NCBI GenBank assembly: GCA_026129905.1
Contig: JAHCHE010000007.1
Coordinates: 62,001 to 126,000 of the forward strand
Source of the DNA: Bryobacteraceae bacterium
GTDB taxonomy: Bacteria > Acidobacteriota > Terriglobia > Bryobacterales > Bryobacteraceae
Direction: 5' to 3'
Length of the DNA: 64,000 bases
Under the pieces are notes generated by a model. That model had not been told where the DNA came from and ran no database searches. It worked only from the letters and a program-made list of their open reading frames with translations. The position numbers and the translations under genes are program-made. Shown one piece after another: positions 7,949 to 14,056 of the stretch (position 1 is its first letter; each line of letters opens with the position of its first letter).

Positions 7949-8799
7949 CTCCCCTCCCCCAGTTGGCTCCTCCCGAAGCCCGGCCTTTGCCGTTGAAGGC
8001 GTACGAGCCGCAACCGCTCGTCCGCGCGCAACGCTTCGCTTCCGAGCTGGGGCAGGTGCTTTCCCCCACCCAAGCGCGGACGTTTCTCGACTGCTCGGCC
8101 AAGTGGTGGTTCCGCTATGGCCTTCATCTGCCCGAACCGAAGACCAGCTCGCTCTCGTTGGGCTCGGCGCTGCACCGGGCGCTGGAGGTCAACTCCCGGG
8201 AAAAGCTCGCCACCGGCGAGGATCTGGAGACGTCCGGCGTCGTTGCCTTGTTCCGGGACGCCTGGCTCGATCAGGTTCCGGAAACCGAGTTCCGCGGGGA
8301 CGAGGATCCGAAGGCTCTCGGGAGGATCGGCGAGGAACTCGTCCGCAAGTACATGGACGAAGCCGCTCCGCTGGTGCAACCCGCCGCTGTCGAATTGGAG
8401 GTCGCCGGGGAGATCGGCGGCGTCCAGGTCTGCGGGAGAGTCGATCTCCTGGACGCGGAGGGCCGGATCGTCGACGTGAAGACCGCCGCGAGGAAACCGA
8501 ACGGCGTCTCGCCGGCCTATGCGTTCCAGTTGGCCACCTATCGACAGATCACGCCGGGCGCATCGGGGGAAGCCCGGCTGGACACGCTGGTCAAGACCAA
8601 GACGATCCAGTTGGTTTCCCACAGCTACACGGTCAGCGAAGGGGACCTCCGTTCGACGGTGGTCCTGTTTCCTCTGGTTCAGGAGGGGATGCGGAGCGGA
8701 TTGTATTACCCGAACCGGAATTCCTTCACCTGCAGCCGGAGGAACTGCGCCTTCTGGGCGAAGTGCGAAGCCGAGTATGGAGGCGCCGTCGAGGCTTGA
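7936..8799 (+). CDS. PD-(D/E)XK exonuclease (RecB/Cas4-like)
   Basis: A 287-residue nuclease of the RecB C-terminal/Cas4-like fold. The core runs SPTQARTFLDCSAKWWFRYG (about residue 40), LGSALHRALE (motif with catalytic His, about 73), VCGRVDLLDAEGRIVDVKTA (motifs II and III with Asp and the D-x-K pair, about 160-182) and AFQLATYRQI. Near the C-terminus, CSRRNCAFWAKC preserves three Cys that, with an upstream Cys, could hold a Fe-S cluster as in Cas4/AddB-type nucleases. The start ATG at 7936 lies inside the preceding gene. No CRISPR genes adjoin, so a phage-type recombination or DNA-processing role is more likely than adaptation. Confidence 0.82.
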   Translation: MAAVTPLPQLAPPEARPLPLKAYEPQPLVRAQRFASELGQVLSPTQARTFLDCSAKWWFRYGLHLPEPKTSSLSLGSALHRALEVNSREKLATGEDLETSGVVALFRDAWLDQVPETEFRGDEDPKALGRIGEELVRKYMDEAAPLVQPAAVELEVAGEIGGVQVCGRVDLLDAEGRIVDVKTAARKPNGVSPAYAFQLATYRQITPGASGEARLDTLVKTKTIQLVSHSYTVSEGDLRSTVVLFPLVQEGMRSGLYYPNRNSFTCSRRNCAFWAKCEAEYGGAVEA

Positions 8800-8818
8800 G
8801 GCGGGGCTGAGGGAGTAG

Positions 8819-8896
8819 CGAGGGTTCCGGTTCTTAGCGAACCCTCGTCTGATCTTTCGGAGGCCGGGGACGTTTCCTTTGCCGGAGCGTCCCCGG
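8819..8896 (+). other. Two strong hairpins between nuclease and HNH genes
   Basis: The first hairpin has 9-bp arms (CGAGGGTTC at 8819-8827 and its complement at 8839-8847) with an 11-nt loop. The second has 9-bp arms (CCGGGGACG at 8864-8872 and its complement at 8888-8896) with a 15-nt loop, followed by TTTC. The first could end transcription of the nuclease pair; together they could be a structured leader for the HNH gene that starts 32 nt later. Confidence 0.5.
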
Positions 8897-8928
8897 TTTC
8901 GTCCTGTCTCGAATCCCGGAACACCGCC

Positions 8929-9309
8929 ATGCTTACCCGGCGCCGTCCGCTCAAACGCACCCGCTTTGTCCGAAGACTGGCGAAGGCTCGACGGGGACCG
9001 GAAAGGTCCGCGCAGTATCTGGCCTGGATACGGACTCTACCCTGCGCGGTTTGTCGCCGGGGGATAGGAGTCGAGGCCGCGCACACGAATGCTTTGGGGC
9101 CGAGAGGGTTCGGACAGAAGAGCTCGGACTTCTCGGCGATTCCTTTATGTTTCTGGCATCACCGGGCGGATCCGGAGTCGTATCACGAACTGGGGGAGAG
9201 GAGGTTTACGGAGAGGTTCGGGCTGGACTTGAGGCGATTGGTAAGGGAGTTGAGGGAGGAGTACGCGGCGCGGATCAACATCGCCCAAGAAACTGTTTCT
9301 GCGGGTTAG
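8929..9309 (+). CDS. HNH-type nuclease (DUF968/phage HNHc-like)
   Basis: A 126-residue protein. The very basic N-terminus is followed by CAVCRRGIGVEAAHTN, a treble-clef start with the first two Cys and the AH of the active site. Then come GFGQKSSDFSAIPLCFWHH (third metal region, HH) and a C-terminal DPESYHELGE element. This arrangement matches small phage HNH nucleases related to DUF968/Ref. It follows a PD-(D/E)XK nuclease on the same strand, supporting a phage origin. Its C-terminal part (from DFSAIPLC on) has been duplicated at about 9745-9870 as a fragment. Confidence 0.72.
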   Translation: MLTRRRPLKRTRFVRRLAKARRGPERSAQYLAWIRTLPCAVCRRGIGVEAAHTNALGPRGFGQKSSDFSAIPLCFWHHRADPESYHELGERRFTERFGLDLRRLVRELREEYAARINIAQETVSAG

Positions 9310-9337
9310 CCCTGCGGCGGACAGGACCGCGTGGCCC

Positions 9338-9709
9338 ATGAACTGTGTGACAAACTACCAACTGGAGGGCACTGCGCCTGTGAACGATTCGCTAGCCGCA
9401 GATCCAACGCTCCGCCAGGTGACCGAGTTGTTAGTGCGAGAGGCGAAGCCGAAGTACATCATCCTGTTTGGCTCTCGCGCGCGCGACGAGGCTTCCGAAG
9501 ACAGCGACTTCGATGTGATGGTGGTTAAGACCGAGGCGTCGAACCGGCTGGAGGAAATGGTGCGGCTGAGCCGTCTTTTGCGGCCGCTGGAAATCGCGGT
9601 GGATCTTCTCGTCGTGAGCGTGGAGAAGTTCGAGTACTGGCGGGACACGCCGGGCAACGTGTACTTCGAAGCGGCGAGCGAAGGCAGGGTGCTCTATGAA
9701 GCAGCGTGA
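9338..9709 (+). CDS. MNT-type minimal nucleotidyltransferase (HEPN/MNT antitoxin type)
   Basis: A 123-residue protein with the pol-beta nucleotidyltransferase signature GSRARDEASEDSDFDVMVV (about residues 45-63), where the DxD supplies metal ligands, and a later EIAVDLLVVS strand with the third Asp. MNT proteins usually pair with a HEPN ribonuclease toxin and neutralise it by nucleotidylation. A HEPN gene should follow, but the frame that opens at 9696 (MKQREQ) stops after a dozen codons and then runs into foreign fragments, so the antitoxin appears orphaned. The N-terminal 15 residues are doubtful; GTG at 9380 is an alternative start. Confidence 0.75.
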   Translation: MNCVTNYQLEGTAPVNDSLAADPTLRQVTELLVREAKPKYIILFGSRARDEASEDSDFDVMVVKTEASNRLEEMVRLSRLLRPLEIAVDLLVVSVEKFEYWRDTPGNVYFEAASEGRVLYEAA

Positions 9710-9734
9710 GCAGGTCGGCAGCGAGCCCGGGCGC

Positions 9735-10034
9735 TGAAAAAAATCTGAACTTCTCGGCGGTCCCGCTCTGCTTCTGGCCTCACCGGGCGGATCCGGAGTC
9801 GTATCACGAACTGGGGGAGGGGAGATTTGCGGAGAGGTTCGGGCTGGATTTGGGCCGGTTGGTGAGGGATCGAAATTACGAATACGCCGGGCGACCATTC
9901 CAGGGCCTCTTGTTCGCGCGCCCGGTCGGGCTGCCATTTCGCGGTACGCAGCTTCGATCTCCGCAGGGACGACGTGGGGACGAGCGAGTTTCTCAATGAA
10001 CTGGCTGATCCGCCCCCGCCCGACGGTTCCGGGG
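9735..10034. pseudogene. Chimeric remnant: HNH C-terminus (+) joined to an antitoxin fragment (-)
   Basis: Positions about 9745-9870 on the plus strand repeat the HNH gene's C-terminal part (NFSAVPLCFWPHRADPESYH matches DFSAIPLCFWHHRADPESYH). From about 9893 to 10034 the minus strand matches the antitoxin gene at 13776-13997 ([20 protein letters not shown] is identical), with scattered changes and a frameshift. No full gene survives. This junction replaces the place where a HEPN toxin gene would be expected. Confidence 0.75.
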
Positions 10035-10083
10035 CAATGGGAAATCGTCTATGTTGCCGCTGTGTAGTTCTAAGGTAGAATAA

Positions 10084-10099
10084 TGGTGTACTTACACCA
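10084..10099 (+). promoter_or_regulatory. Inverted repeat operator candidate at the vapB start
   Basis: TGGTGT and ACACCA form perfect 6-bp arms around ACTT and end directly before the ATG at 10100. A TAGAAT lies just upstream (about 10076-10081), with TTGCCG 16 nt further up as a weak -35. Placement between -10 and start codon is typical for autoregulation by an antitoxin or toxin-antitoxin complex. Confidence 0.55.
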
Positions 10100-10372
10100 A
10101 TGGCGTTGAACATCAAGAATCTCGAAGTTGAGAGGCTAGCTGCAGAAGTGGCCCTGCTGGCCCAGGAAACAAAGACGGAGGCAATTCGCAGGGCGCTCGT
10201 GGAACGTCACGCCCGGCTCCGGGCGCGGCTGGGTCGGAGCGGGGGCCGCAAAAACCTGCGAAAGCACCTGGAGCAGCAGGTTTGGCCGCTGATGCCATCG
10301 GCTGAACTGGGTAGGACGCTGACTCGCATGGAAGAAGACCAGATCCTGGGCTATGGTCCGGAGGGTTTCTAA
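10100..10372 (+). CDS. vapB: VapB antitoxin, PSK/Rv0623-like
   Basis: A 90-residue antitoxin. The N-terminus MALNIKNLEVERLAAEVALL, followed by TKTEAIRRALVERHARLRAR, is the typical ribbon-helix-helix-like start of the PSK transcription factor/Rv0623 antitoxin family. The C-terminal LTRMEEDQILGYGPEGF is the tail that docks on the PIN toxin in this family. The downstream VapC gene starts within a few bases of its stop. An inverted repeat at the start codon suggests autoregulation. Confidence 0.85.
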   Translation: MALNIKNLEVERLAAEVALLAQETKTEAIRRALVERHARLRARLGRSGGRKNLRKHLEQQVWPLMPSAELGRTLTRMEEDQILGYGPEGF

Positions 10373-10376
10373 GGGC

Positions 10377-10763
10377 GTGGTACTGGATAGCTCCGCGATC
10401 GTAGCCATTCACCTCCAGGAGCCCGGTTACGAACGGCTGATCGAGGCGCTCGAAGCCGCCGAGGCGGTCGCCGTTGTCGCCCCCACTTTGTTGGAAGCAA
10501 CGATGGTGTTGACGGCGCGCATCGGGCAGGATGCGCGTCCGATGCTCTTCGCTTTTCTTCGCCGCGTGGCAGCCGAGGTGGTCCCGTTCAACGACGATCA
10601 CTGGGACGCCGCCACCACAGCCTTCCTCCGTTTCGGACGCGGCCGCCATCCGGCCGCTTTGAATTTTGGCGATTGCATGTCGTATGCGATGGCATCGGTC
10701 GCCGGTCTCCCGTTGCTGTTCACCGGTGAAGATTTCGGGCGGACCGATATCGCGGCAGCCTGA
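10377..10763 (+). CDS. vapC: VapC toxin, PIN-domain ribonuclease
   Basis: A PIN-domain nuclease of about 129 residues. Acidic residues are in place: VVLDSSAIVAI (first Asp), ATPLLEA-like PTLLEATMVL (Glu), FGDCMSYAMA (Asp) and LLFTGEDFGRTD (Asp). The GTG at 10377 is the best start because it gives the VLDSSA N-terminus expected and lies 4 nt after the vapB stop; an in-frame ATG at 10353 lies inside vapB. All catalytic residues are present, so the pair is probably functional. Confidence 0.85.
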   Translation: MVLDSSAIVAIHLQEPGYERLIEALEAAEAVAVVAPTLLEATMVLTARIGQDARPMLFAFLRRVAAEVVPFNDDHWDAATTAFLRFGRGRHPAALNFGDCMSYAMASVAGLPLLFTGEDFGRTDIAAA

Positions 10764-10961
10764 TCCATCGTCGGGAGGAGTTGGCGTCCCGAGGGGACGA
10801 AACCCTGACAGCTTTGGGAAGGTCGCGGCGCCGCTTCCGAGCGGGGAGAGCGCCTAAGGCGGTGGACCTAGCGTCGCCGGTTTCGGAGCGGCTGGATTCC
10901 ATTTCCCGTGTTTCTGACGCGGCCTGGCCTCTTGGGAGCGCGGTGTGACGGAGGAGGGGTT

Positions 10962-11132
10962 GGCGCCCTGCGCCACACGGCCGCGACGTTGGGTTACCTG
11001 CACACCGGCCACCCGCGCGCGGTTCAGGAGTTCCTGGGCCACGCCGAACCGCGCATGACCTCGCGCTACGCCCACGTGGTGGACATGGCGAAACGCAATC
11101 CGGCGCTGTTCATCCCGGTAAAGGTGGACTGA
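10962..11132 (+). pseudogene. C-terminal fragment of a tyrosine recombinase
   Basis: The frame reads ALRHTAATLGYLHTGHPRAV, then QEFLGHAEPRMTSRYAHV. This is box II of phage integrase/XerC-like recombinases: HxxR-equivalent RHTAAT, LGH and the catalytic Tyr in SRYAHV. Only about 57 codons exist; the upstream part of the enzyme is missing. A middle fragment of the same kind of enzyme lies at 12632-12819. Confidence 0.75.
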
Positions 11133-11507
11133 CGCAGCCCGGCACGACAGGACCTGTAACCGCGGCCAGGTACGCACAAGGCGCCAATGTCGCCGTGATT
11201 GACCCGGAAGTGCTCGACGTCTTCCCTGATGGCGCAGCGGTGAACCGCACACTGCGCGCACTCGCGCCCGTTTTGAGACAACAACGCCGGACTACCACCA
11301 GACCGCGGACCGCATCGTGATCGGTAACCGGCGCTCGTGTTCTCTGCGTTCCGCGTCCCTGCGGTGAGTTGGCTCTTTCGGGTCGGCGAGGCGCGGCGCC
11401 TGGGGTGAGCGAGGTGAGCGTCCCTTCTGGAATGCCCGGAGACTGCGGCTGACCCGAATTGCGGGCGTGGCAAGACCTGCCTTACCCTTACCCGTAGAAG
11501 TATTACC
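11133..11507. other. Gene-free region with one degenerate inverted repeat copy
   Basis: About 375 nt without a recognisable gene. At 11336-11372 on the minus strand there is a worn copy of the dispersed repeat (GTTCTCTGCGTTCCGCGTCC on the plus strand, then CTGCGGTGAGTT). Nothing else stands out; the promoter of the following vapBC pair should lie near its 3' end. Confidence 0.5.
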
Positions 11508-11768
11508 ATGCAAGTCAGCACCAAGGGCCAGGTCACCATTCCACGGGAGATTCGTAACCGGCTCGGTCTGTTGCCGCATACGAAGGTCGTCTTCGAGTTG
11601 GCCGGGGATCACGCCCGTATTCGCAAGGCCGGGCGGGAAGCGGGAGAAAGCGCCAGGGAACGTTTGGCGCTCGATGCCCTCCGCGGCACTGCGGACGTCC
11701 GCATGAGCACGGACGAGATCATGGCGCTTACCCGTGGCGAAGTCCGCTCTCGAAAGCGATCGAAGTGA
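11508..11768 (+). CDS. vapB: AbrB/MazE-type antitoxin (VapB)
   Basis: An 86-residue antitoxin with a swapped-hairpin AbrB N-terminus (STKGQVTIPREIRNRLGLLP), the DNA-binding fold of many VapB/MazE proteins. The rest (LDALRGTADVRMSTDEIMAL) is the extended toxin-wrapping tail. The next gene starts with a GTG overlapping its stop (GTGA), so the products are translationally coupled. Confidence 0.88.
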   Translation: MQVSTKGQVTIPREIRNRLGLLPHTKVVFELAGDHARIRKAGREAGESARERLALDALRGTADVRMSTDEIMALTRGEVRSRKRSK

Positions 11769-12220
11769 CAGCGGCGTTCACCAATTTGCGGGCGCGGTTG
11801 AACGCCTGCCGCGGCGTGCTCGTGGACAGCAACGTCCTGCTTGACCTCGCTACGAACGATCCCGTTTGGAGCGACTGGTCCGGGAAGGCGCTCGCCGAGT
11901 CCGCCGAGCACACGACATTGACGATCAATCCGATCATCTACGCTGAAGCGTCGATCGGGTACACAACGATCGAAGCGCTGGATGCCGCGCTGCCCCCCGC
12001 GCTGTATCAGCGCCAAGCCCTTCCCTGGAAAGCCGGTTTCCTGGCCGGGAAGTGCTTCCTCCAGTACCGCCGCCGCGGAGGTCTGCGCAGCTCGCCTCCG
12101 CCGGATTTCCATATCGGCGCGCACGCTGCTGTTGGGCGCCTTGCCCTCCTCACGCGTGATGCTGTGCGCTATCGCAGCTATTTTCCGAAACTCGAGATCC
12201 TCGCTCCCCCGAAACGGTGA
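11765..12220 (+). CDS. vapC: VapC-like PIN-domain toxin
   Basis: A PIN ribonuclease toxin of about 151 residues: VLVDSNVLLDLATNDPVW carries the first catalytic Asp, NPIIYAEASIGY the Glu, and the C-terminal part ALLTRDAVRYRSYFP the last Asp of the family. Coupled to the AbrB-type antitoxin upstream by a 4-nt overlap. The segment CFLQYRRRGGLRSSPPPDFH includes the Asp of the third acidic position (PDFHIGAHA). It looks intact. Confidence 0.85.
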   Translation: MTAAFTNLRARLNACRGVLVDSNVLLDLATNDPVWSDWSGKALAESAEHTTLTINPIIYAEASIGYTTIEALDAALPPALYQRQALPWKAGFLAGKCFLQYRRRGGLRSSPPPDFHIGAHAAVGRLALLTRDAVRYRSYFPKLEILAPPKR

Positions 12221-12226
12221 AATGGC

Positions 12227-12331
12227 GTCGAGCCGGTCAAGTTGCCGGCCAAAAGTCCGAATTGGAACGCCGTCGCGGAACGCTGGGTACGATCGGTCAA
12301 ATCCGAAGTTCTCTCGAAGCTGATCCTCATT
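12227..12331 (+). pseudogene. Fragment of a DDE transposase (rve core)
   Basis: [20 protein letters not shown] then [10 protein letters not shown] is the C-terminal end of a retroviral-integrase-type transposase core, where SPNxNAxAERWVRSxK carries the catalytic Glu. Only about 30 codons survive; the frame then runs directly into RelE-like sequence. Confidence 0.75.
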
Positions 12332-12502
12332 GACAACAGCCCACAGGCGGCGCGGGAACTGGCACGGCTGGCGAACCACGATCGGGACCAGGTCGAGGAG
12401 GCCATCGAACGATTCGCCCAAACGGGCGTCGGCGACGTGAAGATGCTCAAGGCTGAGGGGCGTCAACGGCGCTTGCGCGTGGGGGACTGCCATGCCGACA
12501 AG
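12332..12502 (+). pseudogene. Fragment of a RelE/ParE-type toxin
   Basis: In the same frame as the transposase fragment, the segment [20 protein letters not shown], then [19 protein letters not shown] and RRLRVGD, is the helix-helix-strand core of RelE/ParE toxins. The N-terminal strand and the C-terminal catalytic strand are missing. No antitoxin partner adjoins. Confidence 0.7.
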
Positions 12503-12519
12503 CAGCGGAGAAGATTCTG

Positions 12520-12631
12520 AGACTTCACCGCAGAGCCGCAGAGATCGCGGAGAAGAGGATTCGAGGGTCAGTAGGACGGGGCGCTCCAGGTGGAGGGCGG
12601 TCGGGTCGTGGGGGTCGTGCGGGGGCTTGAC
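12520..12631 (+). repeat. Dispersed repeat copy fused to a duplicated piece of the 14-16 kb ATPase gene
   Basis: From ACTTCACCGCAGAGCCGCAG through the 90 nt that follow, this stretch matches 15268-15375 with only a few differences, including the non-repeat part that encodes part of the primase-type ATPase. The duplicated piece ends where the recombinase fragment begins. Confidence 0.85.
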
Positions 12632-12819
12632 TGGTGCGCGGCAAGACCCGTGACCGGATGGTGTACCTGCGGCCGGATACGGCCAAGCGGATAAGGGAAT
12701 ACCTGGCTCTCCGCGGGGCGGGATCGCGCGACAAGCTAGGCACGCCGCTCTTTGTGACCGTCGGCTACCACGGCGGTGAAGCTCGCCTCAGCCGCCGCAC
12801 GATCCGCATCTACAGTTGA
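12632..12819 (+). pseudogene. Middle fragment of a tyrosine recombinase
   Basis: GKTRDRMVYLRPDTAKRIRE then YLALRGAGSRDKLGTPLFVT and RLSRRTIRIY is the region between the catalytic Arg/Lys boxes of XerC/integrase-type recombinases. The frame ends abruptly before box II. The missing box II is the kind of sequence found upstream at 10962-11132, in the wrong order. Confidence 0.7.
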
Positions 12820-12881
12820 GCGAGCATTCGTCCCGCCGGTTTCGGTTGCCACCAGGACATTTTTGTCCGACACTGAGGAGT

Positions 12882-13001
12882 GTGAGAGGCAAAGAGTTTG
12901 TGCGGCGCATCCAGGCTCTGGCCAAACGGCGCGGTGTGGACGTCCATTGGATCGCTCATCGCAGCAAAGGCAGTCACGGGCTTCTCTACTACGGGAGGTA
13001 G
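12882..13001 (+). pseudogene. hicA: HicA-like mRNA interferase toxin, truncated
   Basis: RGKEFVRRIQALAKRRGVDV then HRSKGSHGLLYYG is the dsRBD-like HicA fold with its catalytic His in KGSHG. The frame stops right after YYGR at 39 residues, while family members continue about 20-30 residues with a third strand and helix. GTG at 12882 follows GAGGAG. The toxin is therefore probably inactive. It directly precedes a HicB-like gene. Confidence 0.7.
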
Positions 13002-13003
13002 CC

Positions 13004-13390
13004 GTGCGGACTTTCGTGTATCCGGCAAAATTCGAGCGCGGGGACAAGGCGGGGGTTCTCGTCGTGACATTCCGGGACGTAGGGGAGGCGATCACGCAGG
13101 GAAACGGCGAAAAGGACGCGCTGTGGCAGGCAGCGGATTGTCTGGAGGAGGCGATCGCCGGCAGGATTGCTGGCGGGCGGGAAATCCCCAGGGCCTCCCG
13201 GGCGGCACGGGGCGAGCGGATGATTCCGCTCCCGGCGCCGATGGCTGCGAAGGCGGCGCTCTATCTCGCGATGCGAGAGGCCGGAATGAGCAACGTGCAA
13301 CTGGCCCGAAAACGTCGTGGATTCCGAGGCGCTCGCAGCATGCTGTCACCCATCAGCACTCACAGTTTCGGTTGGGGGAATTCGAAGTGA
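13004..13390 (+). CDS. hicB: HicB-like antitoxin with a displaced C-terminus
   Basis: The N-terminal HicB fold (FVYPAKFERGDKAGVLVVTF, DVGEAITQGNGEKDALWQAA, CLEEAIAGRIAGGREIP) is complete and followed by APMAAKAALYLAMREAGMSN, the start of the usual C-terminal helix-turn-helix. After VQLARKR the expected helix degenerates, and from 13344 the sequence belongs to a 38-nt repeat, so the last part of the DNA-binding domain is lost. Start GTG at 13004 has GGGAGG 5 nt upstream and lies 2 nt after the hicA stop. Confidence 0.7.
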   Translation: MRTFVYPAKFERGDKAGVLVVTFRDVGEAITQGNGEKDALWQAADCLEEAIAGRIAGGREIPRASRAARGERMIPLPAPMAAKAALYLAMREAGMSNVQLARKRRGFRGARSMLSPISTHSFGWGNSK

Positions 13391-13454
13391 CGATTCTCAA
13401 CGTCGGCAACCCGCAGTGTCACCCATCAGCACTCACAGTTTCGGTTGGGGGAAT
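13344..13454. repeat. 38-nt direct repeat, two copies with a 35-nt spacer
   Basis: Identical copies at 13344-13381 and 13417-13454 begin TGTCACCCATCAGCACTCAC and end GTTGGGGGAAT. The 35-nt interval has no similarity to the repeat. The size ratio is that of one CRISPR repeat-spacer-repeat unit, but no cas gene is nearby and the first copy interrupts hicB, so a mobile-element end or its footprint is an equally good reading. I see no third copy in the window. Confidence 0.6.
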
Positions 13455-13468
13455 CCCTCTTGCCAAGG

Positions 13469-13789
13469 TCAAAGCCCTAGTTGCACCCGAATGGCGCGTT
13501 CAACGGCGCGGAGGTCATCGGCTGCCAGCGTTCCTATCTTGGACTTGAGCCGCAGCTTGCCGACCGTGGCGATCTGATCGGCCATCGCCTTGCGGGGTTC
13601 GCCGTTCAACTCGATGGCCGCTTCACACGGGTACACCCGCGCCACATTGCTCGTGATGGGAATCACCTGAACGCGGTTCAGATTGCGATTGGACGCATCG
13701 TTGCTGACGATGACAGCGGGCCGCGTCTTCTGAACTTCGCCTCCGAGCGACGGGTCGAGGTTCACCCGCCAAACCTCACCGCGAAGCAT
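13469..13789 (-). CDS. mazF: MazF/PemK-type endoribonuclease toxin
   Basis: A 106-residue MazF-fold toxin: [20 protein letters not shown] then [12 protein letters not shown] is the N-terminal strand set with the catalytic Arg, and [37 protein letters not shown] follow in family order. Length and motifs are complete. It overlaps the upstream antitoxin gene by 14 nt. Confidence 0.9.
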   Translation of the reverse strand: MLRGEVWRVNLDPSLGGEVQKTRPAVIVSNDASNRNLNRVQVIPITSNVARVYPCEAAIELNGEPRKAMADQIATVGKLRLKSKIGTLAADDLRAVERAIRVQLGL

Positions 13790-13997
13790 CCGCGATCAGT
13801 CCCTCCGACCATTCCAGCGCTTCCTGCTCGCGCGCCCGGTCGGCTGCCATTTCGCGGTACGCAGCTTCGATCTCCGCCGGCACGACATGGGGGCGAGCAA
13901 GCTTCTCAATGAACTGGCTGATGCGGCGCCGCCCGATGGTCCTGTGGAGGCCCTGGTAAACGTCCTCGCTTACCGTAATGGTGAGCTTTCGGTTCAT
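13776..13997 (-). CDS. Antitoxin of the MazF pair (ribbon-helix-helix type)
   Basis: A 73-residue protein: [20 protein letters not shown] looks like the beta strand and first helix of a ribbon-helix-helix DNA-binding domain, followed by [14 protein letters not shown] and a C-terminal acidic/Ala-rich tail ([18 protein letters not shown]) that would bind the toxin. The overlap with mazF supports co-translation. A degenerate copy of its middle part exists at 9893-10034. Confidence 0.85.
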   Translation of the reverse strand: MNRKLTITVSEDVYQGLHRTIGRRRISQFIEKLARPHVVPAEIEAAYREMAADRAREQEALEWSEGLIADASR

Positions 13998-14056
13998 CGC
14001 ATTGCCTACACGTATTGTACACGTATAAAGCCTCTACGCGGGAACTTCGTGGGTTG

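Noticed and set aside
7936-8799. PD-(D/E)XK protein as Cas4 of a CRISPR system
   Set aside because: No cas1, cas2 or repeat array adjoins it; the two-copy repeat at 13.3 kb is too distant and doubtful.
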